A program made the translations under genes and the position numbers. Shown here piece by piece: positions 8,307 through 16,797 of a DNA stretch of 64,000 bases (its first letter is position 1; every line of letters starts with the position of its first letter). Under the pieces are notes generated by a model. It had not been told where the DNA came from. It searched no databases and was given only the letters and a program-made list of their open reading frames with translations. Origin of the DNA: Vibrio qingdaonensis. GTDB lineage: Bacteria; Pseudomonadota; Gammaproteobacteria; Enterobacterales; Vibrionaceae. The stretch lies in assembly GCF_026191675.1 (NCBI RefSeq), contig NZ_JAKRRY010000001.1, forward strand, positions 248,001 through 312,000, read 5' to 3'.

Positions 8307-9539
8307 CTACACCACGTTAAAAAGTGCTTGGGTGAGCTGATCAGACGTCGATATCGATTTCGTGTTGGCTTGATAGTTACGCTGCGCTGTCATTAACGCC
8401 ACTAACTCTGAAGTGAGATCAACATTTGAACCCTCTAGCGCCCCTGACGTTAAGTCACCGAACACGCCACTGCCTGCGGTTCCCAATACTGGAGTCCCAG
8501 AACTAAAGCTTTGCAGCCAAGCGGTATCACTTGTCTTAATGAGGTTTTGAGGTGATGCAAAGTTGGCAAGCACCACTTGGCCCTGCAACTGAGATTGCCC
8601 GTTGGTGTAAGTTGCAAAAATACGACCGTCGTTTTCCATTCGCACACTGGCATAATCACCCGAGGTGTAACCATTGGGGCTATTTTTGGATACGACGAAA
8701 TCACTGCCATATTGCGTGACCGATGACAAATCAACATTAACCGTCACGCTGTTGGCGCCATTCGCAGGATTAAATGTAATCGGGTAAACCGTTGTCCCAG
8801 CAGCATCAATAGTACCGTCAGCGTTAAACGAAAATGTTGCAGTATCGGTCGTGGTTGGAGCGCCGGCGGGTATTAAGTTGTCTGTACCATCAATGGCTTG
8901 GCCATCAACCAATACGTGTACCTGCCAATCATTGGCTGCCGTTTTCACAAAGTACTGGCTCATGGTATGAGGATTGCCCAAAGAATCATAAACGGGCGTG
9001 GTATAAGAATGGTTGTAAGTTGACGAGTCGCTATAGTCGAATGCCAATGCTGGCGCGGCCTCTCTGGCATCTAGATTAGCGACAAACTCGACGCTGTCCG
9101 ACTCCTTAGCTTGTAAGGATGCGGTACTGATTTGAACCGAGCCGACCGAGCCAAGCAATAAATTATTATTAGCATCAACGGAATAACCTTGTAATGACCC
9201 ACCGTTATTGGCGGTAATCATGCCATCGGCATTCATGTTGAATATACCAGAGCGCGTATACAAGGTTTGCCCTTTGCTGTCTTCTAGAACAAAGAAACCG
9301 TTACCAGACAGTGCCATATCTAACGAGCGTCCGGTCCCTGTCACCGTGCCACTTTTTTCAAAGTTTTGCGATACGCCGACCACTTCAACACCACCCGCTT
9401 CACTACCACTATAAACAGAAGCAAACTCTGTTCGTGATTCTTTGAACCCCGTGGTGGATACGTTCGCAATATTATTGGATATACTATTTAGCTCTGAGTT
9501 CGAGGCATTTAGCCCACTCAATGCAATACTAAAACTCAT
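8307..9539 (-). CDS. flgE: Flagellar hook protein FlgE
   Basis: FlgE polymerises to form the hook. The 410-residue protein opens with MSFSIALSGLNASNSELNSI followed by SNNIANVSTTGFKESR, carries the GNGFFVL and LYTRSGIFNMNADG blocks, and closes with GALEGSNVDLTSELVALMTA and the axial helix. Length is typical. It starts 162 bases after the flgD stop; that gap shows no clear promoter or terminator. All domain hallmarks are present. Confidence 0.97.
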   Translation of the reverse strand: MSFSIALSGLNASNSELNSISNNIANVSTTGFKESRTEFASVYSGSEAGGVEVVGVSQNFEKSGTVTGTGRSLDMALSGNGFFVLEDSKGQTLYTRSGIFNMNADGMITANNGGSLQGYSVDANNNLLLGSVGSVQISTASLQAKESDSVEFVANLDAREAAPALAFDYSDSSTYNHSYTTPVYDSLGNPHTMSQYFVKTAANDWQVHVLVDGQAIDGTDNLIPAGAPTTTDTATFSFNADGTIDAAGTTVYPITFNPANGANSVTVNVDLSSVTQYGSDFVVSKNSPNGYTSGDYASVRMENDGRIFATYTNGQSQLQGQVVLANFASPQNLIKTSDTAWLQSFSSGTPVLGTAGSGVFGDLTSGALEGSNVDLTSELVALMTAQRNYQANTKSISTSDQLTQALFNVV

Positions 9540-9701
9540 TGTGCCTTCCTCTTCATCTTAAAAGAGGCTATCTCCACCCAGACATCATCTCGTGGAGAAC
9601 GACAGCCATCACCTTACTTACAAATATTGGTCAAAGACCAAACCTAAAATTGACTAATTTCCTCGATTACTCCGTTACTGTTACTCAAATCAATAACCAA
9701 T

Positions 9702-10367
9702 CTACTGAGCAAACGCTGCCACATCATAAAACGCAACTTGCCCCACTCCCGTCACGTCTATCTGACTCGTTCCCCCGACCAAGGGTGTAGTGACTTGTTG
9801 AACTTTACCTTGTTGGTAAATTGCAGGTTGATATTCCTGCCCCTGATCCAATTGCACTCGCATCTGGTACACGCCATTTAAACCCAAGTTATCGGCGTCA
9901 AAGGCGTAGTCCACTCGACCTGCTGGATGAGCGCCCAGTGGTAACGCTTTTACATTGCCGACGGCATCGATAAGCTCAATTGTCACATTGTTCGAGGAAA
10001 GGGTGAGATCCAAATACCCCTGATGGCGGCTGCTCGATGAAGCAATAAGTTGGTCACTTTTAACCGTCACCGTTTTGTCCACTAACGCGGCGGTGCTCAG
10101 CACCTGCAAATTATCCAACATCGTCGTATTCGCTTGCATAAGCTGCACCAAATTCTCAGAGCTTTCCACTTGAGAAAACTGTGCCAGTTGCGCCACATAT
10201 TCCGTACCGTCTGTGGGATTCAACGGATCTTGATTTTCAATCTGAGCCACCATCAAGGTAATAAATTCATTCTTCAGCGCCCCTGCGCTGTTCGGGTTAC
10301 TTTGTGGTGGCGATGTTGATGCCGATTCGATAGTGGTTGCCTGCGCCGCGCCATTAATGGTTGTCAT
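9702..10367 (-). CDS. flgD: Flagellar hook-capping protein FlgD
   Basis: FlgD is the scaffold that caps the growing hook. The N-terminal signature is clear: FITLMVAQIENQDPLNPTDG then EYVAQLAQFSQVES. After it come the FLN-like and tudor-like regions (KTVTVKSDQ ... VGGTSQIDV). I chose the ATG at 10367 (MTTINGAA), which has AAGGA 7 bases upstream, giving 221 residues; an in-frame start at 10391 lies within an 8-bp repeat and is less likely. It stands between flgC and flgE. Confidence 0.95.
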   Translation of the reverse strand: MTTINGAAQATTIESASTSPPQSNPNSAGALKNEFITLMVAQIENQDPLNPTDGTEYVAQLAQFSQVESSENLVQLMQANTTMLDNLQVLSTAALVDKTVTVKSDQLIASSSSRHQGYLDLTLSSNNVTIELIDAVGNVKALPLGAHPAGRVDYAFDADNLGLNGVYQMRVQLDQGQEYQPAIYQQGKVQQVTTPLVGGTSQIDVTGVGQVAFYDVAAFAQ

Positions 10368-10392
10368 CTGCCATTCCTTGGTTATTGTCAAA

Positions 10393-10440
10393 GTCTTAAG
10401 GTCTCAAGGTCTCAAGGTCTCAAGGTCTTAAAGTCTCAAG
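10393..10440. repeat. 8-bp tandem repeat, six units, between flgC and flgD
   Basis: The unit gtctcaag (with variants gtcttaag and gtcttaaa) is repeated six times without interruption from 10393 to 10440. It fills the flgC-flgD gap and ends 25 bases before the flgD start. Because it is untranslated if the downstream start is used, copy number change would alter spacing rather than reading frame. Confidence 0.92.
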
Positions 10441-10443
10441 CGA

Positions 10444-10872
10444 CTAGTTACGCCACAAGCCCATTAACGATTGCTGCATTGACTTAACATTCCCTAGCAC
10501 TTCGACGCTCGCTTCAAAAGAGCGTGTCGCGGAGATCATGTCGGCCATCTCATTCACTACATTGATTCCAGAGTAGTAAACGTAGCCTTCTGGGTTAGAT
10601 AATGGATTATTTGGCTCATAACGCCCTTCCATCATGGAGGAGACTTCTACCACATCGGCAATTCGAATGGGCACGACACCATTACGATGAGATTCTTGTG
10701 CATCGAACTGGTTATAAATCGCTGAAAATATAGGTTTAAGGGGTTTATAGACCTTAGCCGGATCGCCAGATACAGAATCTGCATTCGCAAGGTTACTAGA
10801 AATGGTATTTAACCGAACGGTTTGCGCACTCATTGCTGAGCCAGCCGTTTCGTAGATCCCTAAAAATGACAT
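10444..10872 (-). CDS. flgC: Flagellar proximal rod protein FlgC
   Basis: FlgC is a proximal rod subunit of 142 residues, the usual family size. It starts with the axial helix (MSAQTVRLNTISSNLANADS), and ends with the SGINVVNEMADMISATRSFE ASVEVLGNVK helix. The central PNNPLSNPEGYVY block is the FlgC signature. It lies 86 bases after flgB and shares its operon. Confidence 0.96.
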   Translation of the reverse strand: MSFLGIYETAGSAMSAQTVRLNTISSNLANADSVSGDPAKVYKPLKPIFSAIYNQFDAQESHRNGVVPIRIADVVEVSSMMEGRYEPNNPLSNPEGYVYYSGINVVNEMADMISATRSFEASVEVLGNVKSMQQSLMGLWRN

Positions 10873-10958
10873 GGTTTCCCTACCTTAGTCGTTTAACATA
10901 ATCGTCGCTTTTACTGAGTACCTCGAGTACGAATCGACACCCGTACGAAAGTCGGTAA

Positions 10959-11306
10959 CTATTGCCCTTTAATCGCTGACTTCAAGCCATTAATCTTTGA
11001 TTGTAAAAATGCCAAACTTTGGTGATAGTCCATCACATTTTTGGCAAAGCGAGCCTGCTCCGTTTCCAACTCAACGGTATTGCCATCGCGGGTTCGTTGA
11101 ACGGGTATGCGATATTGCATGCTGCTGTCCATAGCCCATGCTTTGGTCGAACCAATTCCGCTTAAAACAGCGTTAAACGTAAGATCCATTGCTTTGTAGT
11201 TTGGTGTATCTACATTGGCAATGTTTGAACTTAACACCGCGGCTCGGTCTAATCGAAACTGCACCACTTCAGGATGCACGCCCAATGCTTTGTCTAAGTG
11301 AATCAT
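10959..11306 (-). CDS. flgB: Flagellar proximal rod protein FlgB
   Basis: FlgB is the most membrane-proximal rod subunit. The 115-residue protein contains the rod signature RAAVLSSNIANVDTPNYKAM D near residue 25 and a C-terminal helix ending FLQSKINGLKSAIKGQ. Family members are often about 130 residues, so this is a compact version. It is the first gene of the minus-strand flgB-L operon and is divergent from fliM; the shared 178-base region should hold both promoters. Confidence 0.94.
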   Translation of the reverse strand: MIHLDKALGVHPEVVQFRLDRAAVLSSNIANVDTPNYKAMDLTFNAVLSGIGSTKAWAMDSSMQYRIPVQRTRDGNTVELETEQARFAKNVMDYHQSLAFLQSKINGLKSAIKGQ

Positions 11307-11484
11307 ATCCTAGCCTTCTCAGGTCACTGTTGCACAATATGCACTCAGACCCTTATTGTTATTACCACTCATCCTCAATTCCTAATCAAACCACATTGAA
11401 ATGAGGTTGCTATAACCTATAGTTAGGAATAATCGACGTGTCAAACTTGAGACCGCGTCAAAAAACAAGCAATATGGACTTGAC
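11307..11484. promoter_or_regulatory. Divergent flgB / fliM intergenic region
   Basis: This 178-base gap separates the two divergent lateral-flagellar operons, so promoters in both directions are expected. I looked for a sigma-54 site (TGGCAC-N5-TTGC type) and a sigma-28 site on each strand and found no good match; the nearest on the minus strand (TTGACACG then TTATT) misses both key dinucleotides. The function is inferred from gene orientation only. Confidence 0.5.
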
Positions 11485-12252
11485 ATGAATAAAATATCGT
11501 TGACTGAATTTGGTAATCCCAATTTAAAAATGCGTAAGTTTTTGCTTAAACATACGAGTCACTTCTCTAATGAACTCGTGGATGTTTTTAAATTTAACTT
11601 CTCGGGAAAACACGTACGCACGCACTTTGCCTCAGCGTCTAGCGCTTCCAAAGACGACATTCAAACCGTTTTGCATATCGAAGAATTTGGTCATGTTTTT
11701 TTCTACACTGCCCCCGAGACCATCGACTTATTACTGCACCAACATTTAAATAATCATGCTCCTCAAAACACAAAAAAAAATAAGAAGGTGCCACTAGTCC
11801 TCACTCAAACCCATCACAGATTATTCCAAAAACTTGCCATGGCAATTACCAACATTCTCACTGCAGATGCTGGGCATTATGCGGTGGAACACACTGATCA
11901 TCCACCTTCTGATATTGGCGTCTCTGTGACTTTCAATTTCGATGGATGTGAGGCTGTTATCACCATCATGATTGACAGCAAATACGTTAAAAAACTTCGT
12001 TCGCTACTTAACAACGACGAAAGCTTCGATAGTGATGAAATTTTAAACACGTTACGTTATCAACCCGTGGAATTAGGCTGCGTGCTGATGAAGGGACAGT
12101 GCTCGATGCATGAGGTATCACAGCTTAAACCGGGGCATTTCATCCCACTCACTCTTTGTAAAACCTTACAGGTTAAAGTCAATGGTCAACCGACGTTTAT
12201 TGGGAAAATACAAGCTATTGACTCTGAATTAGGAGTAATTATTGATGGCTAA
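11485..12252 (+). CDS. fliM: Divergent flagellar motor switch protein FliM (lateral set)
   Basis: The C-terminal about 70 residues form a SpoA/FliN-type domain (LKPGHFIPLTLCKTLQVKVN, then GQPTFIGKIQAI), and the gene directly precedes fliN-fliP-fliQ-fliR-flhB, so it is the switch protein FliM. It is short (255 residues versus about 330-350) and the N terminus reads MNKISLTEFGNPNLKM, without the conserved CheY-binding EIDALL-type motif. The middle domain is poorly conserved. Its stop overlaps the start of fliN by 8 bases. The family call rests on the SpoA domain and gene order; response to CheY-P may differ from the polar motor. Confidence 0.82.
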   Translation: MNKISLTEFGNPNLKMRKFLLKHTSHFSNELVDVFKFNFSGKHVRTHFASASSASKDDIQTVLHIEEFGHVFFYTAPETIDLLLHQHLNNHAPQNTKKNKKVPLVLTQTHHRLFQKLAMAITNILTADAGHYAVEHTDHPPSDIGVSVTFNFDGCEAVITIMIDSKYVKKLRSLLNNDESFDSDEILNTLRYQPVELGCVLMKGQCSMHEVSQLKPGHFIPLTLCKTLQVKVNGQPTFIGKIQAIDSELGVIIDG

Positions 12253-12649
12253 CAATAACAGGCACGAGGCAAACGATAACACGCACGAGGGTAATACTAT
12301 GTCCACTGACGATTTAAATCTGCATGATGAACTTCCCGATTTAGGCGACTTAGATCTTGATGATCTCGAAGACGATGAACCAGAAACTTCGTCGTATCAA
12401 AGCATTAATAACGTCACGCTACTTAAGAGCATTCCTGTCGACATAACCGTTGAAGTAGCGAGGAAAACGTTGATCCTAGACGAACTACTCAGCCTAAAAT
12501 CTGGCGATGTCATTATGCTAGAGAAACACGAAGGTGAGCCTGTTGATATTAAAATTAACGGTACAGCGTTTGGCACAGGAGAAATTGTCGCCAAAAATGG
12601 TCAGTACGGTGTCAGGCTGCTTAGTATCACGAAGAAACCAATCCAGTAA
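12245..12649 (+). CDS. fliN: Flagellar motor switch protein FliN
   Basis: FliN forms the lower C ring with FliM. After an acidic N-terminal linker rich in D and E (residues about 20-45), a SpoA domain follows: LLKSIPVDITVEVARKTLIL, LLSLKSGDVIMLEKHEGEPV DIKING. I chose the ATG at 12245, preceded by AGGAG 9 bases upstream and overlapping the fliM stop, giving 134 residues; an ATG at 12299 with GAGGG is possible. The stop TAA shares a base with the fliP ATG. Confidence 0.94.
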   Translation: MANNNRHEANDNTHEGNTMSTDDLNLHDELPDLGDLDLDDLEDDEPETSSYQSINNVTLLKSIPVDITVEVARKTLILDELLSLKSGDVIMLEKHEGEPVDIKINGTAFGTGEIVAKNGQYGVRLLSITKKPIQ

Positions 12650-13413
12650 TGCAGGTACCTTCAAGGATGATGATACTCACATACTTTATCGCAGGCGCAT
12701 CGCTCGCCCTAATGCCGAATACAGTGCATGCTGAAGCGCTGACCATTCTTACCGAATCTCAAACCTCCGAAGGGAATGAATACAGCGTCAAATTGCAGAT
12801 CTTAATCCTAATGACGATGTTAAGTTTTGTTCCTGCATTCGTCATCATGTGCACCAGTTTTACCCGCATCGTCATTGTTCTTGCGATACTTCGACAAGCA
12901 TTGGGCTTACAACAAACGCCTCCCAATCAAGTGTTGGTCGGAATTGCCCTCATTTTCACCTTGCTGATCATGCGACCCGTCTGGACTTCGATCTACGATA
13001 AAGCGTACCTCCCTTACTCTCAAGATGAAATTACGCTGGAACAGTCTATTGCGATTGCAGAGGTCCCATTACGCCGATATATGTTGGATCAAACTCAACG
13101 TAAAGCGTTAGAGCAAGTGACAAAAATTGCTGGTGAATCAGCACTGGCCACTGACAAGGAGATTCCGTTTCTCATTTTGCTCCCCGCTTATTTACTTAGC
13201 GAACTCAAAGTTGCTTTTCAGATTGGGTTTATGCTGTTTTTGCCATTTTTGGTCATAGATTTGGTTGTCGCCTCGGTACTCATGTCCATGGGGATGATGA
13301 TGCTATCACCACTGATTGTTTCGCTTCCTTTTAAACTGCTTATTTTTGTTGTAGTGGATGGTTGGGGCCTATTAATGGGCAGCTTGGCGAGTAGCTTTTG
13401 GATTAGCGCATGA
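12649..13413 (+). CDS. fliP: Flagellar export gate protein FliP
   Basis: FliP is the core subunit of the FliPQR export gate in the inner membrane. The 254-residue protein has a cleavable signal (ending near VHA), then four membrane segments. Family hallmarks include TSFTRIVIVLAILRQALGLQ followed by QTPPNQVLVG, and PFLVIDLVVASVLMSMGMMM near the C terminus. It begins at the fliN stop (TAATG) and overlaps fliQ by 4 bases. Size is typical. Confidence 0.97.
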   Translation: MQVPSRMMILTYFIAGASLALMPNTVHAEALTILTESQTSEGNEYSVKLQILILMTMLSFVPAFVIMCTSFTRIVIVLAILRQALGLQQTPPNQVLVGIALIFTLLIMRPVWTSIYDKAYLPYSQDEITLEQSIAIAEVPLRRYMLDQTQRKALEQVTKIAGESALATDKEIPFLILLPAYLLSELKVAFQIGFMLFLPFLVIDLVVASVLMSMGMMMLSPLIVSLPFKLLIFVVVDGWGLLMGSLASSFWISA

Positions 13414-13679
13414 GCCCAGAACAAGCTGTCACACTCGTTAGCCAAGCTATTTGGGTCATTATTTTAATGGTTTCTGTGCTCATTTTACCAAGCTTAATTG
13501 TTGGTTTAGTTGTGGCTATTTTCCAAGCGGTAACACAAGTCAACGAGCAAACATTGAGCTTTTTACCGCGACTTTTGGTGACATTACTCTCCATTATTTT
13601 GGCTGGCCACTGGCTAATTCAAGAAATCAGCGACCTTTTTATCTTCGTTTTTACCGCCATTCCAAGTGAAATTGGCTAA
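13410..13679 (+). CDS. fliQ: Flagellar export gate protein FliQ
   Basis: FliQ is an 89-residue, two-helix membrane subunit of the export gate. It has the family pattern MSPEQAVTLVSQAIWVIILM, PSLIVGLVVAIFQAVTQVNE QTLSFLPR. Its ATG overlaps the fliP stop (ATGA). Export-gate homologues also exist in injectisomes, but here every neighbour is flagellar. Confidence 0.97.
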   Translation: MSPEQAVTLVSQAIWVIILMVSVLILPSLIVGLVVAIFQAVTQVNEQTLSFLPRLLVTLLSIILAGHWLIQEISDLFIFVFTAIPSEIG

Positions 13680-13683
13680 TGTT

Positions 13684-14463
13684 ATGACCGTGACGTTTAC
13701 CGACATAACTCAGTGGCTCGGCATATTATGGTGGCCCTTTGTTCGGTTAACCGGGCTATTTATTATCGCGCCGTTTTTTGGAGATAAGGTTATTCCGGTT
13801 CGCGTAAAAGTACTGTTTGCCTTCCTCTTTTCCTTATTGCTCGCGCCTCTTATTCACCATGTTCCCGCGTTTAACCCATTTTCAATCGACACCCTTATCT
13901 TTACCTTATATCAGTTAATTTTCGGATTTTTAATTGGCTTCGCCGTAATGATATTTTTCACTATCTTTTCAGTGGCAGGACAAGCCATTTCTATGCAAAT
14001 GGGGCTGGCAATGGCTGTCATGAATGATCCGGCCAATGGTGTGAGCATTGCGATTATTGGAAGAATTATGTTTATCACTGCTATGTTACTTTTTCTGTCC
14101 TTAGACGCCCACCTTGTTATCCTTTACGTCTTTAAACAAAGCTTTCACTTTTGGCCTCTGGACTCAGTTTTTCCATTCAACAGCATAGAATATGTACTTA
14201 AAATGGTGTCATGGATGTTCGCAACCGGCTTACTCGTTGCGGTACCTGCAATTGTTGTAATGCTACTTAGTAATATTACTTTTGGTCTAATGAATAAAGC
14301 AGCACCAGCACTGAACGTTTTCGCTCTAGGGTTTCCAATGACAATGTTACTTGGACTCTTTGCTCTGATGGCTTCATTGACAGGGATTGGAGACCATTAC
14401 TTCGATCTGGTCATTGAGCTCAACGACCATTTGCTTTATATGCTAAGGCTACCCAATGGCTGA
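13684..14463 (+). CDS. fliR: Flagellar export gate protein FliR
   Basis: FliR completes the FliPQR gate. The protein has about six hydrophobic segments, the conserved FIIAPFFGDKVIPVRVKVLF stretch near the N terminus, and GQAISMQMGLAMAVMNDP in the middle. I chose ATG 13684 (MTVTFTDITQW), 4 bases after the fliQ stop, giving 259 residues; a GTG at 13666 would overlap fliQ. The 3' end overlaps flhB by 8 bases. Confidence 0.95.
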   Translation: MTVTFTDITQWLGILWWPFVRLTGLFIIAPFFGDKVIPVRVKVLFAFLFSLLLAPLIHHVPAFNPFSIDTLIFTLYQLIFGFLIGFAVMIFFTIFSVAGQAISMQMGLAMAVMNDPANGVSIAIIGRIMFITAMLLFLSLDAHLVILYVFKQSFHFWPLDSVFPFNSIEYVLKMVSWMFATGLLVAVPAIVVMLLSNITFGLMNKAAPALNVFALGFPMTMLLGLFALMASLTGIGDHYFDLVIELNDHLLYMLRLPNG

Positions 14464-15619
14464 CAATCAAGATTCTGGCGATAAAAGCGAACAACCCAGT
14501 CACCACAAACTCAATAAAGCACGCAATGAAGGGCAAATACCCCGTGCTAAAGAGTTCGTATCCTCCGTCACACTGATTTGCGTCGTTGGCTACTATATTG
14601 CGAGCCTAGAAACCATTAAACAGACATTCGTCGAGTTATTCTTAGCATGCTTCCAGTTTACCATTAATGACATCCACCAGCCTATTTCCGCTATAGAGCT
14701 ACTCGGCAGTGCTTTGTTTGGCATGATTATGCTCTTTTTCCCCTTGTTAATTTATCAAGCTATCGCTGCGGTAATTGGTTCTACATTGCTTGGTGGATGG
14801 GTTTTTAGCCCTTCCTTATTGGTACCGAAGTTTGAAAAAATAAGCCCCATTAAAGGGTTGAAACGCATATTCTCCAGCCAATCTCTGGTTGAACTGGCGA
14901 AAAACAGCGTTAAGGTCACGCTATTCTTCACGCTTTTGTACTGGGTAATTTCTCGCTACATCTCTGTTATTACCAATTTAATTGGATCGCATTTTGATAC
15001 AGTCGTACTTTCCATCTCTTCCATTACCGTAGAGTACTTAAGCTATCTACTTTTTCTCGTGTTGCTATTTGGCTTGTTAGATTTCCCTTACCAACGCCAC
15101 GAGTTTACCAAGCAAATGAAAATGACTAAGCAAGAAGTGAAGGATGAGCACAAAGAGCAAGAAGGGAGACCCGAAGTCAAAGCGCGCATTCGACAAATTC
15201 AAATACAGAACGCAAAAAGAAATGCTAATGAGAGAGTGCCTAAAGCTAACGTCATTTTGGTCAACCCAACGCATTACGCTGTCGCTCTGATCTATGACCT
15301 ATCGCAGGCAGAAGCGCCTTTCGTCGTGGCGAAAGGTAGAGACGATGTCGCGATTTATATCAAGAAATTAGCAACGAAGCATCATGTAGAAGTCATACAA
15401 AGTGCTGAACTGACGCGCGCAATTTATCGCACCACACAAATAGACCAAATGGTACCGAACCAATTATTTGTCGCCGTCGCGCACATCCTAACTTATGTCA
15501 ATCAACTCAAGCAGTGGCGACAAGGGAAAAGAACTAAGCCAGCACGATTGCCCGCTTTTTATATACCGAAAGAATGGTCTGATATCAACGATTCTGCAGA
15601 TACAAAAAAGCCCACATAA
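14456..15619 (+). CDS. flhB: Flagellar export switch protein FlhB
   Basis: FlhB sets substrate specificity of flagellar export. The 387-residue protein has the N-terminal SGDKSEQPSHHKLNKARNEG QIPRAKE motif, four membrane helices between about residues 35 and 215, and the cytoplasmic autocleavage site NPTH at about residue 270 (ILVNPTHYAVALIYD). The C-terminal tail of about 30 residues beyond the core is longer than usual. flhA, which often follows, is missing: a strong terminator and tRNA genes follow instead. Confidence 0.96.
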   Translation: MADNQDSGDKSEQPSHHKLNKARNEGQIPRAKEFVSSVTLICVVGYYIASLETIKQTFVELFLACFQFTINDIHQPISAIELLGSALFGMIMLFFPLLIYQAIAAVIGSTLLGGWVFSPSLLVPKFEKISPIKGLKRIFSSQSLVELAKNSVKVTLFFTLLYWVISRYISVITNLIGSHFDTVVLSISSITVEYLSYLLFLVLLFGLLDFPYQRHEFTKQMKMTKQEVKDEHKEQEGRPEVKARIRQIQIQNAKRNANERVPKANVILVNPTHYAVALIYDLSQAEAPFVVAKGRDDVAIYIKKLATKHHVEVIQSAELTRAIYRTTQIDQMVPNQLFVAVAHILTYVNQLKQWRQGKRTKPARLPAFYIPKEWSDINDSADTKKPT

Positions 15620-15632
15620 AGTGGGCTTTTTT
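15604..15632 (+). terminator. Rho-independent terminator after flhB
   Basis: A hairpin of agcccac and gtgggct around ataaa is flanked by A6 on the left and T6 on the right. It starts inside the last codons of flhB and ends the fliM-flhB operon. It is symmetric enough to act on transcripts from the tRNA side as well. Confidence 0.9.
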
Positions 15633-15642
15633 GTATTGAATT

Positions 15643-15719
15643 TGGTGCCCGCTACTGGACTCGAACCAGTGACACCTTGCATGTCATGCAAGTACTCTAA
15701 CCAACTGAGCTAAGCGGGC
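15643..15719 (-). tRNA. tRNA-Val (anticodon GAC), copy 3
   Basis: Read on the minus strand, 77 bases fold as a cloverleaf: acceptor GCCCGCT/AGCGGGC, D arm with AGTTGG, anticodon stem CTTGC/GCAAG around loop ATGACAT (anticodon GAC, valine), T arm with TTCGAGT, discriminator A and an encoded CCA. It is the promoter-distal copy of three. Confidence 0.96.
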
Positions 15720-15767
15720 AAATTGTTATGCTGTTAACCGCGAACCTAAAAGATAAACTTAAAGATA

Positions 15768-15844
15768 TGGTGCCCGCTACTGGACTCGAACCAGTGACAC
15801 CTTGCATGTCATGCAAGTACTCTAACCAACTGAGCTAAGCGGGC
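15768..15844 (-). tRNA. tRNA-Val (anticodon GAC), copy 2
   Basis: The sequence over 77 bases is identical to the other two copies, with encoded CCA. It is offset from copy 3 by exactly 125 bases. The spacers between copies are similar too (gctgttaac and acctaaaag blocks), so the array arose by tandem duplication. Confidence 0.96.
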
Positions 15845-15892
15845 ATATTGTTACGCTGTTAACGGCTTACCTAAAAGGTAAACTTAAGGATT

Positions 15893-15969
15893 TGGTGCCC
15901 GCTACTGGACTCGAACCAGTGACACCTTGCATGTCATGCAAGTACTCTAACCAACTGAGCTAAGCGGGC
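15893..15969 (-). tRNA. tRNA-Val (anticodon GAC), copy 1 (promoter-proximal)
   Basis: First gene of the array in the direction of transcription, identical to the other two and offset by 125 bases. A consensus-like promoter lies 23 bases upstream. Three adjacent copies of one isoacceptor are common in fast-growing Vibrio. Confidence 0.96.
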
Positions 15970-15991
15970 GTTATTCCTTAGAACGAGGAAG

Positions 15992-16020
15992 ATATTAACG
16001 AGAGATATTGGGCTGTGCAA
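15992..16020 (-). promoter_or_regulatory. Sigma-70 promoter of the tRNA-Val array
   Basis: On the minus strand a -35 box TTGCAC (16020 to 16015) and a -10 box TAATAT (15997 to 15992) are separated by exactly 17 bases. The -10 box ends 22 bases before the first tRNA, a suitable leader for processing. Confidence 0.75.
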
Positions 16021-16128
16021 GCACATTTTTGTATTTTTGATGTTGTTTGGCGCTTATATCACCAGTTCGCTTTGTTTTTGTGCTTTTGTCCCTGAAAATA
16101 CAACTCTTTTCCATTTTCTCAGTGGTCA

Positions 16129-16797
16129 CTAAGGACGTTCAGGGTCGTCTTCAAACACAACATTATAATTTTCTGTGTACTGACATAATGGCTGGCGACT
16201 GCAGGTGAAGAATCGACGACCTTTCAAATTGCCCTGCGTTGCCGTTTTGATGTTCATTGGACTACCACAACGTTTACAGAACCGAACTTCTTTCTCTGGC
16301 TCGATAAGATCAATGTGCGCTCCAATAAGGCGGCGTAATTTACTCACTTGGTAGCTCATTTTAACACTTGCACCAATCAACGGCAGTTCCGCAGATTTAC
16401 AGACTTGTATAATTAGTTTTTGACGTTCTATCTTCCCCTGGTGCAACTTTTGACCATCATCATATTCAATCACCACGCGAGGTTGCAGCGTACGTGGGTC
16501 ACAAATAACAAAATCGAAGTAGCTTTTTGCTATCACGTTGTTGGCGATGTACCACTGTTTTTTATTGGCCGTTTGGGTCGGTGTAACCACATTGGAAAGG
16601 TTGACTTTCGTAAGGATCAACCCATGCTCGCCTACCGCTTCTCTTAATGCATTATAAAATGCGGTTTGAGGCGCCGATAAGATGGGTCCTTTCGCTTTAT
16701 ATCGATAGGTTTTGGTATCTTCTTGTTTAACGAAAAATTTAAGCGCGACAAAGAACAAACCGACCAGCATTGCAAGAACGAGAAATATTTCAAACAT
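16129..16797 (-). CDS. DUF2726 membrane-anchored protein with topoisomerase-type zinc ribbon
   Basis: The 222-residue protein has one N-terminal membrane helix (residues about 2-20), a DUF2726 domain (restriction-endonuclease-like fold family) at about 40-165 with VIEYDDG and KLIIQVCKSAELPLIGA, and a C-terminal four-cysteine zinc ribbon (CKRCGSPMNIKT ... FFTCSRQPLCQY) like those at the end of bacterial topoisomerase I. Such proteins are common in gamma-proteobacteria and not functionally defined. It is a single gene between the tRNAs and divergent blc. The domain calls are confident; a nucleic-acid role is inference. Confidence 0.85.
   Translation of the reverse strand: MFEIFLVLAMLVGLFFVALKFFVKQEDTKTYRYKAKGPILSAPQTAFYNALREAVGEHGLILTKVNLSNVVTPTQTANKKQWYIANNVIAKSYFDFVICDPRTLQPRVVIEYDDGQKLHQGKIERQKLIIQVCKSAELPLIGASVKMSYQVSKLRRLIGAHIDLIEPEKEVRFCKRCGSPMNIKTATQGNLKGRRFFTCSRQPLCQYTENYNVVFEDDPERP

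Noticed and set aside
9540..9701. Small plus-strand ORF between flgE and flgD
   Set aside because: It overlaps the 3' end of flgD, is antisense to the operon and has no ribosome site or family resemblance.
11307..11484. Sigma-54 or sigma-28 promoter for flgB and fliM
   Set aside because: Expected from biology of lateral flagella, but no stretch has the key GG and GC dinucleotides at the right spacing.
12649..15619. FliPQR/FlhB homologues as an injectisome (type III secretion) cluster
   Set aside because: Gene order fliM-fliN-fliP-fliQ-fliR-flhB next to rod and hook genes is flagellar; no injectisome needle, secretin or effector gene is present.
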